In this document: positions 23,459 through 31,144 of the stretch, piece after piece
How positions within the stretch are numbered: the stretch's first letter is position 1
How the letters are laid out: every line of letters starts with the position of its first letter
Assembly (NCBI GenBank): GCA_041655055.1
Contig: JBBAGE010000005.1
Location: 1-38,952, forward strand
Reading direction: 5' to 3'
Source: JBBAGE01 sp041655055
Lineage (GTDB): Bacteria; Pseudomonadota; Alphaproteobacteria; Rhodobacterales; Rhodobacteraceae
DNA length: 38,952 nt
The notes under the pieces: model-generated
Database searches by the model: none
What the model was told of the DNA's origin: nothing
Seen by the model: only the letters and a program-made list of their open reading frames with translations
Program-made: the position numbers and the translations under genes

Positions 23459-24921
23459 GCAGCACCTCCAAACATGTCATAATCCCTTTCCACCTGAATG
23501 GGCCGCGATCGCACCGCCGCCCCCATCACCGCCGCCAGCCCGCCCGGCCCGCCCAGCGCCAGATATTCGGCACTTTCGGCAATGTGCGACCACTGGTTCT
23601 TCGCCGGCTTGGTGTCGAAACGGCCCGTCGCGCCGTTCACGCGGATGCGCCGGTAATGGTATCCGCTGTTGAACGCCTTGCGCAGATGCCGGCAGCGCGG
23701 GCAGATCAGCACGCCGGGCCGCCCTTCGATCATCCGCGACAGCGGCGTGCGCATCGCTTCCTGCCGCATGGCCGGCGAATTGGTCGGCGCCGGGCGGAAA
23801 TGAATCCGCGTGGCGCGCTTCACCGTCGTCAGCCAGTCATGATCCGTGCCCTCGCTGTCGCCGCCATAGGCCGCCGACGGATCGGCCCAGCCATACAGAT
23901 CATGCTGGCGGAATCGCCGGCTCACCACATCCATGATCATGTCGGCAAAGCGCTTCGGCCCGGTGCCCGGCCCGGTCACAACTTCGTCCAGGATGCGGAA
24001 CTGCCCGTTCGGCAAATGCTGGCCGAATGTCGCCGCCGGCGTGCCGCCGGCATCCGCGCCGATGCCGATCGGGATCCCGCGCACCGGCTCCAGCCGCTCT
24101 TTGGCGATGTGGATATTGTCGTTGAATTCCGGGTACACCGGCTTGCCGTCGCGGGAATAGCCCCACTGGTTATGCACCAGCCGCCGCGCCCGCCAGTCGG
24201 GCATGTTCCCCAGCATGCGCTCATAATAATCGGCGGGCAGGTTGGCGCGGTTTTCGGCGTTCGGGTCCATGCCGCCAGGCTGCATGTGGAAGCTGAAGCC
24301 TTCCGCCGCCTGCTCCGGCTCGCTTTCGGGAATCACGCCATCGACCAGCAGCTGATATAGCCAGTGATCCTGCTCGGGCGCGTTGAAATCCAGCCAGCCG
24401 CCGCGCCACGTCGCGCCGCCGTCCATGGCGGAAGGGAAACGCCCGGTGCGGGAAAACAGGAAATCGATCACGCCATAGGAAAGCAGATCGACCTCGTTGG
24501 CGTAGAAGCCGGTCATCTCATAGCCGCGCAACAGGTTTTCAATGGTGTCGTCACCCAGACCCATGAAATCGACCTGCAATTCGATCAGCCCGGCGCCGTC
24601 ATCGAATTGCAGCCGATGCCGCGCCGGCGGGCCGCCGACGAACTCACCGGCGTCTTTCGGGAAAATCGCGAACCAGCTGGGGAAGATGGTGCGCTGGATG
24701 TTCACGAACGTGTCGCGGATGATCAGATGCCGATAGCGCCGCACGCCATCGCGCGGGCTGGGCCTTTGCCGGCGGGCATGGCGCACGATCTTCACCAGCG
24801 CCGCCGTGGTCTTGCCCGAACCCACCGGCCCCATGATGGCGGATATCGGCGCCATGTCGGCCATGAACGCCGCCGCCACCGGCCCCGGCGGCGACCATTC
24901 GATGTTGATCGCGCCGCTCAC
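23455..24921 (-). CDS. terL: Terminase large subunit
   Basis: The 488-residue packaging motor has a Walker A loop GPVGSGKTT at 31-39, the ATPase middle with a YANEVDLL Walker B-like segment, and a nuclease domain with acidic residues in GADAGGTP and WADPSAAYGG. It uses ATP to drive DNA into the prohead and cuts the concatemer. GTG 24921 is preferred: VSGAINIEWSPPGP leads straight to the ATPase, while the upstream extension is glycine/arginine low-complexity sequence from a G-rich tract. The start overlaps the preceding ORF's stop as GTGA. Confidence 0.88.
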   Translation of the reverse strand: MSGAINIEWSPPGPVAAAFMADMAPISAIMGPVGSGKTTAALVKIVRHARRQRPSPRDGVRRYRHLIIRDTFVNIQRTIFPSWFAIFPKDAGEFVGGPPARHRLQFDDGAGLIELQVDFMGLGDDTIENLLRGYEMTGFYANEVDLLSYGVIDFLFSRTGRFPSAMDGGATWRGGWLDFNAPEQDHWLYQLLVDGVIPESEPEQAAEGFSFHMQPGGMDPNAENRANLPADYYERMLGNMPDWRARRLVHNQWGYSRDGKPVYPEFNDNIHIAKERLEPVRGIPIGIGADAGGTPAATFGQHLPNGQFRILDEVVTGPGTGPKRFADMIMDVVSRRFRQHDLYGWADPSAAYGGDSEGTDHDWLTTVKRATRIHFRPAPTNSPAMRQEAMRTPLSRMIEGRPGVLICPRCRHLRKAFNSGYHYRRIRVNGATGRFDTKPAKNQWSHIAESAEYLALGGPGGLAAVMGAAVRSRPIQVERDYDMFGGAA

Positions 24922-25259
24922 CCCGAAACCCCAACCCGACCCCAAACCCGAACCCGAAGCCCGACCCGGCCCGCTCCCCCCGGCCCGGTGCCCGATGTGG
25001 AAAAATTTTCGCGAATTTTTTTCGCCAGTATTTTCTGGCACCCTGTGCCAATGGCCGTAGTGGTGACGGCAGGCAGCCGGGGGGGGCACCCCCCCGCCGC
25101 GCGCCGCCCGCCCGCCGATCGGCCGCGCCGCGCCGCGATCAACGCCCCGGCCACCCATGGCGAAAGCCGGACCAGCTTATGCGCAAATCCAAATTCACCA
25201 GCACCGCCAACGGGTTCCGGCAAACTGTCCAACAGGCGCTGTCCAACACCGCCCGTCAC
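24918..25259 (-). CDS. Possible 113-residue protein interlocked between terS and terL
   Basis: The frame starts with a GTG that overlaps the small terminase stop (GTGA, 25256-25259) and ends with a TGA that overlaps the large terminase start (GTGA, 24918-24921). Perfect coupling at both ends supports a real gene, because nearly all neighbours use this type of junction. The N-terminus (RLLDSLPEPVGGAGEFGF, HKLVRLSPWVAGALIAARRG) looks protein-like; the C-terminus is glycine/arginine/valine repeats coded by GGGTT/GGGTC units. GC bias at third positions is weaker than in neighbours and I do not recognise a family. If it is not coding, the interval would be a 330-base gap, and it could hold a packaging site. 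Confidence 0.45.
   Translation of the reverse strand: MTGGVGQRLLDSLPEPVGGAGEFGFAHKLVRLSPWVAGALIAARRGRSAGGRRAAGGCPPRLPAVTTTAIGTGCQKILAKKIRENFSTSGTGPGGAGRVGLRVRVWGRVGVSG
24921..24986 (-). other. G-quadruplex-prone tract at the terL start
   Basis: The strand that forms the late mRNA has about eleven runs of three or more G within 66 bases, separated by two to four bases, in imperfect units of GGGTTC, GGGTTT and GGGGTC. It ends at the GTG start of terL. Any four runs could fold into a quadruplex in RNA or DNA. It may control ribosome access to terL or mark a packaging site. It also encodes the end of the 113-residue ORF. Confidence 0.5.
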
Positions 25260-25801
25260 TTGCCGCTAACCTCTTGATTTTCCTCGCCCGCGCCATCGGC
25301 CAGCGTCAGGGTCATTTCCATCCCGTTCGATGCCGCTCCCGCCCCGCCGCCGGCCGCATCGCCCTCATGGATCGTCAGCTGAATGACGCGCTGGTCCACC
25401 TGCACCGCCACCGGCTTCTTGCTCTCGATGTAGGGCGCAAGCTCCACGGCGGCGCGCTGCTGCAGCTGGAACGCTTCCAGCGGCGTGCAGCCCAGTTCCG
25501 CCGCCAGCACATGCACCGGCCGCGAATAGGTCTGCGCCAGCACCAGCAGCGGATGCGAGTGCTGCTTCAGGATGAAGCGCACCAGCTCCTCCGAACGCCG
25601 GTTGCGCGACCCCTTCGGCCGCCCCACCCGCCGCGCCGGCCCCACCGCCTGCCCGCGCACCGGCTGCACCTGCAGCGCCATCCCCAGGGCGTCGGCATCG
25701 GCCAGCGGCAACCGCGCCTGCACGGCCGGCGGCGGCACCACATCGCCCGCCGCATCGGCCGCCGCCGCGATATCCGCCGCCGCCCCGCGCAATTTCGCCA
25801 T
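25256..25801 (-). CDS. terS: Terminase small subunit-like DNA-binding protein
   Basis: The 181-residue protein has an Ala-rich N-terminus, a basic element GRPKGSRNRRSEELVRFIL (about 58-77), typical of small terminase or DNA-recognition proteins, then a helical region (VLAAELGCTPLEAFQLQQRAA), which looks like a helix-turn-helix. The C-terminus is Gly/Ala-rich and acidic. As the first gene of the late operon before the large terminase it most likely recognises the packaging site. The exact family is not certain. A weak promoter is possible just upstream. Confidence 0.65.
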   Translation of the reverse strand: MAKLRGAAADIAAAADAAGDVVPPPAVQARLPLADADALGMALQVQPVRGQAVGPARRVGRPKGSRNRRSEELVRFILKQHSHPLLVLAQTYSRPVHVLAAELGCTPLEAFQLQQRAAVELAPYIESKKPVAVQVDQRVIQLTIHEGDAAGGGAGAASNGMEMTLTLADGAGEENQEVSGK

Positions 25802-25915
25802 ATCCGCACCTATTTAATTCATGCGGCACGGAAGCTAGTCGACAACCCTCTGCCCAGCGCAACCCCCACGGCGCAACTTTTTCGCCTTTTGCCTGAAATG
25901 CAATGATTTCAGCGA

Positions 25916-26212
25916 GGTAACAGAGGGTAACAAGTTGGTAACACGGAAACCCGCCCAACTATCTGATTGCCTTATATATTATCTATCTTGTTACCCGTTA
26001 CGTTGTTACCTGTCATTTCCTTCACACGCGTATGCACGCGCGCGCACGCACATGTACATCACGCGCGCGCGAAGGCCGGTAACAGGTAACAACGCACCTA
26101 TCCCGTTGAGTTGTAAGGAAAACCTTGTTACCCGGCTTGTTACCCTGTTACCGCATTGATTTCAAAGGGAAATCCGCGAAAAACAGCCATTGCGAACGCC
26201 TCGCAGGTAACA
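25916..26212. repeat. Array of eleven GGTAACA iterons
   Basis: The seven-base motif GGTAACA occurs on the plus strand starting at 25916, 25926, 25937, 26078, 26085 and 26206, and on the minus strand within 25989-25995, 26004-26010, 26126-26132, 26138-26144 and 26146-26152. All eleven copies keep the seventh A. Spacing between neighbours is often 7-15 bases, near one helical turn, and the copies form clusters in both orientations. Such a dense array is expected for a replication initiator or a cooperative regulator. Which phage protein binds it cannot be read from sequence. Confidence 0.75.
26023..26071. other. Alternating pyrimidine-purine tract (Z-DNA-prone)
   Basis: From 26023 to 26059, 37 bases alternate strictly between pyrimidine and purine (mostly CG and CA steps). 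After one break, another twelve alternating bases run to 26071. Such tracts adopt left-handed DNA under negative supercoiling and absorb superhelical stress. It lies between the two groups of GGTAACA motifs. Confidence 0.55.
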
Positions 26213-26354
26213 ACCCCACCCCCGAATGCCCGACAGGAACGAACGGACCGTAGCACTGCCAGCGGCAACGGTTCAAGGGCTTCAATGCCCGATGCGGCTT
26301 CAGGGGCGCACAATCCATCCGCCGCCGGCTTTCACCTTGCCACACAAAGGCATA

Positions 26355-26381
26355 GCGTTGCCGTCGAGCCGACGGCAACGC
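26355..26381. other. Perfect 12-base-pair hairpin
   Basis: GCGTTGCCGTCG and CGACGGCAACGC flank an AGC loop. No T run follows directly on either strand, though TTTTTTT appears about 20 bases downstream at 26405-26411. It may be a protein binding site or a structural element of the origin region, and is less likely a normal terminator. Confidence 0.45.
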
Positions 26382-26413
26382 CCGATCATGAAACGCTGCC
26401 ATCATTTTTTTGC

Positions 26414-26448
26414 TTGACGACATTCTTTTCATGTCGCATAAGGCGACA
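26414..26448 (+). promoter_or_regulatory. Promoter with operator for the plus-strand small genes
   Basis: TTGACG (26414-26419) and CATAAG (26437-26442) are separated by 17 bases. The inverted repeat TGTCGC-ATAAG-GCGACA (26432-26448) overlaps the -10, so a bound dimer would block RNA polymerase. The gene at 26493 has AAGGAG at 26480-26485. One of the two GIW-type HTH proteins could be the regulator. Confidence 0.5.
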
Positions 26449-26492
26449 CACGGAACGGCAACAGGCCGGCCGGAACGGTAAGGAGACCGAAG

Positions 26493-26627
26493 ATGATTGA
26501 TCGTAGCGCAGCCGCCAAAGCTCTCGCAAAAGCCATCGCCTACAAGGCATGCGGCAAGGACGCCGAAGCCGCCGACTGGGCGCGCCAGCTAGTCCGCATC
26601 CTCCAGTGCGCGGAAATCCTCCGCTAG
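26493..26627 (+). CDS. Small 44-residue helical protein
   Basis: The product starts MIDRSAAAKALAKAIAY and continues with a Lys/Asp-rich turn and a second helix ending ILR. A strong AAGGAG lies eight bases before the ATG. It precedes an HTH protein gene by 17 bases, forming a two-gene unit. Short Ala/Lys helical proteins like this one are encoded in several sphingomonad phages; the function is unknown. Confidence 0.65.
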   Translation: MIDRSAAAKALAKAIAYKACGKDAEAADWARQLVRILQCAEILR

Positions 26628-26644
26628 GCCCAGACAGGAAAACC

Positions 26645-26875
26645 ATGGACGCCAAACTGATCCACGACGCCGGCCAGGCTCTTTATGGCACAAACTGGAC
26701 GGGAGACATGGCCCGCGCCCTTGGCGTCAACATCCGCACGACACAACGCTGGGCGGCCGATGAAATCACACCGCCGCCCGGCATCTGGTCAGAAATCGCC
26801 CACCTGATAGATCAGCGGTCGGGAGAACTCGACAGCATCGCCACGCGGCTGAAAGCGGCCAGCGCCACCCCCTAG
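26645..26875 (+). CDS. Helix-turn-helix protein, GIW-type paralogue 2
   Basis: The 76-residue protein has a helix-turn-helix pattern at about residues 18-40 (MARALGVNIRTTQRWAADE) followed by TPPPGIWSEI, matching the protein at 2085-2417 in layout. ATG 26645 was chosen because the upstream in-frame residues belong to the preceding gene in another frame. It is probably a small DNA-binding regulator or an origin-related protein, given the nearby iterons. Its stop and that of the convergent replication gene share one CTAG at 26872-26875. Confidence 0.75.
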   Translation: MDAKLIHDAGQALYGTNWTGDMARALGVNIRTTQRWAADEITPPPGIWSEIAHLIDQRSGELDSIATRLKAASATP

Positions 26876-28716
26876 AACTCCACCTCTTCCCCCTCGTCGC
26901 GCACCAGCGCCATCGGCACCAGCACGCATTTCGTACCGCGCCCGTTGATCCGCACATTCTGCCCCGCCAGCGCCCCGGCCAGCCGCTGGAGCGATTGCCC
27001 CCACACGCCCGCCGCGCCCGAACGCGCCTGCCAGTGGGATCCGGCAAACAGCCGCGCCAGCCCCTGATGCGCATTGGCCACGGCCAGCCAGCGGCTGTTA
27101 TCCGCCCGCCGCTCCACCACGCGCAGGCCATACACATACAGCTGCTTTTCCGCGTTCCGGTCATTCGGGCCGATGCCGTCCTCGATGTCGCGCAACGCCC
27201 GGCCCACCCAATGCGCCACCGCCTGCGGCCGCCCGCCGCCGTCCAGCGCCACGCTCGATGTCAGCAGGTGCGATAAACAGCGGTCGGCGTCCGATACATC
27301 CTCGCCCGTCTCGGCCAGTGCCGCCGCCGACACCATCTGCTCCCACCCGGCCAGATCGTCCTCCGATGGCGCCGTGTCGTTCAGCAACAGATCCGTGCAG
27401 GCCAATAACGTGCCAAACTGGTCCGCCCCGCGCGCTGCATGGCCGGCCTGCTTCAGCATCCGTCGATACGCCTGCAATGTGGTTTCAAAGCGCGGCCAGC
27501 CATCCACCAGCCGCCGCTGCATCGCTGCGCCCACGCTCCGCATCCATTCCACCGTCAATTCCGGGTCGGGCGCGCCGGGCAACAGGGGCTTCAGCTCCAA
27601 TATCGCCAGGCGCGATCGATCCTGCCCATGCAACGGCGGAATCAAAATGGACGACAGCAAAAAACAGGATCGCGCGATAAACGCCTGCGCCTGATGGTCC
27701 GCCCCGCCGCGCGTAATGTTGCCGCCCGATGCCGCCTGCCGCGCCAGCTTGATCAGCGCCTGCAATTTGCGGTTATCCTCGTCGGCCTCCGCCTCGTCAA
27801 TGGCCACCGGCAATGTCTGCGTGCCCAAAGTCTGGCGGATGCCGGCCTCCGTCGCGTCCGATGTCGAAAGCAAGCCGCCGCCCAAAATCCCTTTTATCAG
27901 CCGGTGCAGGGTGGATTTGCCGGTGCCCTTGTCGCCCGTCACCCAGGCCAAAGGCCGCCATTCCAGCGCCCCGCCCAGATGCGCCGCCGCCAGCCAGCCC
28001 ATCATCAGATAGGGGTCCACCGCCGGCCGGCCCCACTGCCAGCTTTTCAACACGTCCAGCAGTTCATCCATCTTCTCCGGGCTGGCATGGCCGTCGCGCG
28101 GCCGGGGCAGGGCGGGCGCGGCGGGATACACATGGCCATCATGCAGGCCGGTGGCCTGCCACTGCCCGTCCATCCATACGCCATCGCCCACATGCAAAAT
28201 CAGCCCGCCGGCATCGTCCAGCCATGCGCCGCGCCCGCGCACCTTCTCCATGGCGTTCCACACGCCGGCAATGGCGCAGGCGCACATCAATTCCTCGCCA
28301 GCTTCCTCCGGCCGCCAGCCGGTCACAACGCCGGCGGCATTCATGCGCGGCCATTGCTCATGTAGGAAATAGGTTTTCGGCGAAAACAGCGCCAGCAAAT
28401 CCTTGTTGCCATGGTCGCGCGCCTTCAGCGCCCGCAACTGCCCCACCGCGTCCAGGTAAAAAAACGTCCCGTCATGCGTGCCCAATGGCGTCACCGGGCA
28501 CAGGGGCGGCAGCCCATCGCGCCGAGGCGCGCGCGTCCGGGGCCTGTCACCACCACCACCGCCGCCGCCCTTCCTGCCGCCGCCGCGCTGCCCGCGCGGC
28601 CGCGCGGATTCCGCCCCGGATTCCTGCCCGCCACCGCTGGGAAACGCCACGATCTCCGCGCCATCCAGCGCCGCCGCTGCTGCTTCCAGCCCGCCATTGT
28701 CCTCGCTATCGCGCAT
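26872..28716 (-). CDS. Replicative ATPase/helicase
   Basis: The 614-residue protein has a low-complexity Gly/Arg N-terminus (about 25-65), a mixed region to 220, then an ATPase with Walker A GDKGTGKST near residue 262 and further conserved blocks (AIDEAEADEDNRKL as a likely Walker B). The architecture fits phage replicative helicases of the primase-helicase/D5-like group. It is the last gene of the early operon, after primase, so it would unwind the origin and drive the fork. ATG 28716 overlaps the methyltransferase stop as TGATG; an in-frame GTG three bases upstream is the alternative. Confidence 0.8.
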   Translation of the reverse strand: MRDSEDNGGLEAAAAALDGAEIVAFPSGGGQESGAESARPRGQRGGGRKGGGGGGGDRPRTRAPRRDGLPPLCPVTPLGTHDGTFFYLDAVGQLRALKARDHGNKDLLALFSPKTYFLHEQWPRMNAAGVVTGWRPEEAGEELMCACAIAGVWNAMEKVRGRGAWLDDAGGLILHVGDGVWMDGQWQATGLHDGHVYPAAPALPRPRDGHASPEKMDELLDVLKSWQWGRPAVDPYLMMGWLAAAHLGGALEWRPLAWVTGDKGTGKSTLHRLIKGILGGGLLSTSDATEAGIRQTLGTQTLPVAIDEAEADEDNRKLQALIKLARQAASGGNITRGGADHQAQAFIARSCFLLSSILIPPLHGQDRSRLAILELKPLLPGAPDPELTVEWMRSVGAAMQRRLVDGWPRFETTLQAYRRMLKQAGHAARGADQFGTLLACTDLLLNDTAPSEDDLAGWEQMVSAAALAETGEDVSDADRCLSHLLTSSVALDGGGRPQAVAHWVGRALRDIEDGIGPNDRNAEKQLYVYGLRVVERRADNSRWLAVANAHQGLARLFAGSHWQARSGAAGVWGQSLQRLAGALAGQNVRINGRGTKCVLVPMALVRDEGEEVEF

Positions 28717-29261
28717 CACGCCGCCACCACCGGCCGGGGGTAAAATGCCGCAAATCCATCGTTCGGCTCAGCCTGAAAATGATACCAGGCATAATCCTTC
28801 ACGCTGCCATGCGCCGATCCCGGAAACCATTTCAGCCGCCCCACGGGCTGCACCTCATGGCAAAACACCATCAATGGCTGCGCCCGCCGGGTATAGGCAA
28901 AGCCCGCTTCCAGCAGCAGCCAGGCCGGATTTTCCTGCCGGATAAAATGCCGGATCATCGGCGCCAGCATATCCCACCGATAGGGCGGGTTGGTGATGAT
29001 CACCGCCGGATGGTCAAACGCCGCCCGCTGCCAGATCAGCGCATCGCCCTCGCGCACGCTCTCGTCGCGCGGCGCGATGTCAAACGCCTCCACGCAATGC
29101 AGGCCCAGCGCCACCAGCTGGCGCACCAGCGCGCCGTCGCCGGCGCACGGCTCGATAAAGCGCGTGCCCGGCGCCAGATGCGGCGCCAATGCCGCCACGG
29201 CGCGCGGATCGGTTGTTGCATAAAAATCATGCGCCACGCGCAAAAAACCCGATCGGCTCAC
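28716..29261 (-). CDS. DNA methyltransferase of the NPPY class
   Basis: The 181-residue SAM-dependent enzyme has motif I FIEPCAGDG (35-43) for cofactor binding and motif IV NPPY (91-94), which places it in the N6-adenine or N4-cytosine group. No target-recognition domain is visible and the protein is short, as in orphan phage methyltransferases. It lies between primase and helicase, so it would act when new DNA is made, to resist host restriction or mark phage DNA. Its GTG start overlaps the primase stop as GTGA. Confidence 0.82.
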   Translation of the reverse strand: MSRSGFLRVAHDFYATTDPRAVAALAPHLAPGTRFIEPCAGDGALVRQLVALGLHCVEAFDIAPRDESVREGDALIWQRAAFDHPAVIITNPPYRWDMLAPMIRHFIRQENPAWLLLEAGFAYTRRAQPLMVFCHEVQPVGRLKWFPGSAHGSVKDYAWYHFQAEPNDGFAAFYPRPVVAA

Positions 29262-30322
29262 ACTTCCCCCCGCAAAATCCGTATCCAGTCGTTGAAATCC
29301 TTGATGCCTTCGGGCGGCCGCGCCACCCGCACGGTGCGCCCGCGCCGGCCATGCGCCCGCACCACCCGGTCAAACGCTTCCGCCGCCGGGCTGTCCGGCG
29401 GATCATTCTGGGCAATCAACACCAGCTCGCGGCACTGGTCGGGCAGCCACAGCATCCCAAGGTTCGATACGGAAACCCCGGCGATAATCCGCGCATCGGG
29501 GCGCAAAACTGCTGCCGAAAGCGCGTCTTCTATCCCTTCGGCGGCATACACCGGCACGCCTTCGGGCAATTCGCGCAACGTCTGCCGATGCTGGCCCTTC
29601 CACACCGGAATATGCCCGCCGCCATAATCGCCCAACACCATTTTCACCGGGTCGACGGGCGCTTTCGCGCCTTCCGCCGTCAGAAATGTCCGGTGCGTCG
29701 CCACATGCCGGCCCTCATGGTCGATGATCGCGGCCAGCATGGCCGGCCAGTCGCCGCCATTGCGATGGCGAACCAACTGGCCGGCGCGCAGGCAGCCGGG
29801 GCGACGCCCCAGCCGCGGGAGGCCGATCCCGCGTCCCGCCAGATAGCGGCCCACCGGATCGCTGGCCTCCACCACCGGGGCCGAAAGCCACAAGCGCTGT
29901 GCATGGGCTGACCGTCTATTCCGATCCTGCACATCCTGCTGCTCGCGTTTCAAACGTGCTTTCCGCGCCCGTTCCAATGCCTCCGGATCGGGTCGCGATG
30001 CGCCGCCGCCGCCATCGGCAATCCCTAAAAAATCCTTCGCCCACTTTATCGCGGCCACCTTGTCGCCGCCGGTCTCCACATAGGCGATCAGATCCAGCGC
30101 ATCGCCGCGCCCCGCGCCGCCGAAATGGCACCACACGCCGGCGCGCCCGCCCGAAAGCCGCACGGAAAGGCTGTCGCCCAGCCCGCCGCGCGCCGATGAC
30201 GCCTCCACCCACTCATTGCCGCGCTTCCGTCCGCCGGGCAGCAACCGCCGCGCCAGATCCTCGATCCGCAAGGTGAGCTGGTCGACAATTTCCTCAATCG
30301 ACAGGCGCGCCTCAGCCGACAT
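29258..30322 (-). CDS. Toprim-domain DNA primase
   Basis: The 354-residue protein has an N-terminal part without an obvious CHC2 zinc finger (GRKRGNEWVEASSARGG, then WCHFGGAGRGDALDL), a basic linker (RKARLKREQQDVQDRNRR), and a C-terminal Toprim-like domain with VYAAEGIEDALSA and PDQCRELVLIAQNDPPDSPA, followed by GIKDFNDW. This fits the family of phage primases that pair with a separate helicase. It makes RNA primers for the replication fork. ATG 30322 was chosen because the preceding 19 residues overlap the upstream gene. Confidence 0.85.
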   Translation of the reverse strand: MSAEARLSIEEIVDQLTLRIEDLARRLLPGGRKRGNEWVEASSARGGLGDSLSVRLSGGRAGVWCHFGGAGRGDALDLIAYVETGGDKVAAIKWAKDFLGIADGGGGASRPDPEALERARKARLKREQQDVQDRNRRSAHAQRLWLSAPVVEASDPVGRYLAGRGIGLPRLGRRPGCLRAGQLVRHRNGGDWPAMLAAIIDHEGRHVATHRTFLTAEGAKAPVDPVKMVLGDYGGGHIPVWKGQHRQTLRELPEGVPVYAAEGIEDALSAAVLRPDARIIAGVSVSNLGMLWLPDQCRELVLIAQNDPPDSPAAEAFDRVVRAHGRRGRTVRVARPPEGIKDFNDWIRILRGEV

Positions 30323-30641
30323 CGCGCCGCTCCTGCCAGCCATGCCGGCGGCGGTCATCGGCATGGGCCGCGCTCGCATGGATTTCGCTCCACGTCACCG
30401 ATGTCGCCGCGCCGATCGCGCCTGCCGACAGGTTTTTCTGCTCGCCGCCGGCAATGGCGCTGCATTGCGCCCACAGCAGCAGGGCCGGGCGCGGCCAATA
30501 TTCCGCCCCATCCACGGCCGCCGCCTCGCAGGCCGCGCGCAACCGTTCGCGGTCGGCCTTGCCGGCGCGCTCGGCCGCCACCGGCATGAATATCACGGCG
30601 GCCGCTACCAGATCGGTGAACGTGCGGGGAATCCGGCTCAT
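30312..30641 (-). CDS. Hypothetical early protein
   Basis: The 109-residue product starts MSRIPRTFTDLVAAAVIFMP, has a helical middle with GAEYWPRPALLLWAQCSAIA, and a charged His/Arg-rich end. It lies between the winged-helix protein and primase and overlaps both (ATGA at its start). The function is unknown. Its position suggests a part in replication or its control. Confidence 0.65.
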   Translation of the reverse strand: MSRIPRTFTDLVAAAVIFMPVAAERAGKADRERLRAACEAAAVDGAEYWPRPALLLWAQCSAIAGGEQKNLSAGAIGAATSVTWSEIHASAAHADDRRRHGWQERRDVG

Positions 30642-31144
30642 AACGCCGCCGCCATCCCGGCCAATGCCGGCACATGCGCCATCGTCGGCCGCCGCACGGG
30701 GCAGGGCGGGGCGCTTTCGGGCTGCAAGGTGCGCGCGCCCGTCGCCAATATCGTCACCACCCGCACCGCCCGCGTGCGGTCGACGCGGATGCGGCCCACT
30801 TCTTCCATGTCCGCCAGCATGCGCGATGCGGTTTTCTCGGTTACTTCCAGCATCTCGCCGATCGCCCGGTTCGAAGGGCATGGCTCGCCGGCATCGGCCA
30901 CCGCCACCAGATGCCGATATAATTGTTCGGCCATCCGCACCCGGCGCGTCGGCGTCGCCGCGCCTGTCATGCCATCCTGCCGCGCCTCGCACGCCGCCCA
31001 GCCGATGGTCGCGGCTTTCGAAGTTAGCTGGCGCAGCAATTCGCGCACTTCGTCCTGGCACAACTCGGCATATGCCCGGCCGATGCGCAGTTCCAGCCGA
31101 TTGCGATGCGGCAGCACGCGCAGGCGCAAATCATCGATCGCCAT
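30638..31144 (-). CDS. Winged-helix DNA-binding protein
   Basis: The 168-residue protein has a helical N-terminus and, at about 90-135, a winged helix-turn-helix (SNRAIGEMLEVTEKTASRML, then EEVGRIRVDRTRAVRVVTI, where the beta wing is readable). Replication-initiator-like and transcription-factor winged helices share this form. It precedes primase in the early operon, so an origin-binding or helicase-loading role is as possible as transcription control. The ATG overlaps the preceding stop. Confidence 0.7.
   Translation of the reverse strand: MAIDDLRLRVLPHRNRLELRIGRAYAELCQDEVRELLRQLTSKAATIGWAACEARQDGMTGAATPTRRVRMAEQLYRHLVAVADAGEPCPSNRAIGEMLEVTEKTASRMLADMEEVGRIRVDRTRAVRVVTILATGARTLQPESAPPCPVRRPTMAHVPALAGMAAAL

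Larger units (their letters stand above)
25802..26492. other. 690-base non-coding region between late and plus-strand genes, candidate origin
   Basis: No convincing coding frame is present. The region holds eleven GGTAACA motifs (25916-26212), an AT-rich patch (25966-25989, TTATATATTATCTATC), a long alternating pyrimidine-purine tract (26023-26071), a 12-base-pair hairpin (26355-26381) and a promoter with operator (26414-26448). On the minus strand CGACAA/ATTCAT at 25840-25845 and 25817-25822 could be the late promoter (-35 TTGTCG, -10 ATGAAT), but the match is weak. Clustered iterons beside an AT-rich patch fit a replication origin. Confidence 0.5.

Noticed and set aside
25003..25040. AT-rich hairpin GCCAG/CTGGC between terS and terL as a terminator
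   Set aside because: On the transcribed strand the stem is followed by A residues and not T, so it does not fit a normal terminator; it could still be part of a packaging site.
24922..25158. N-terminal extension of the large terminase to 25158
   Set aside because: It has Gly/Arg low complexity, comes from the G-rich tract and lies before the conserved start; GTG 24921 fits the GTGA coupling.
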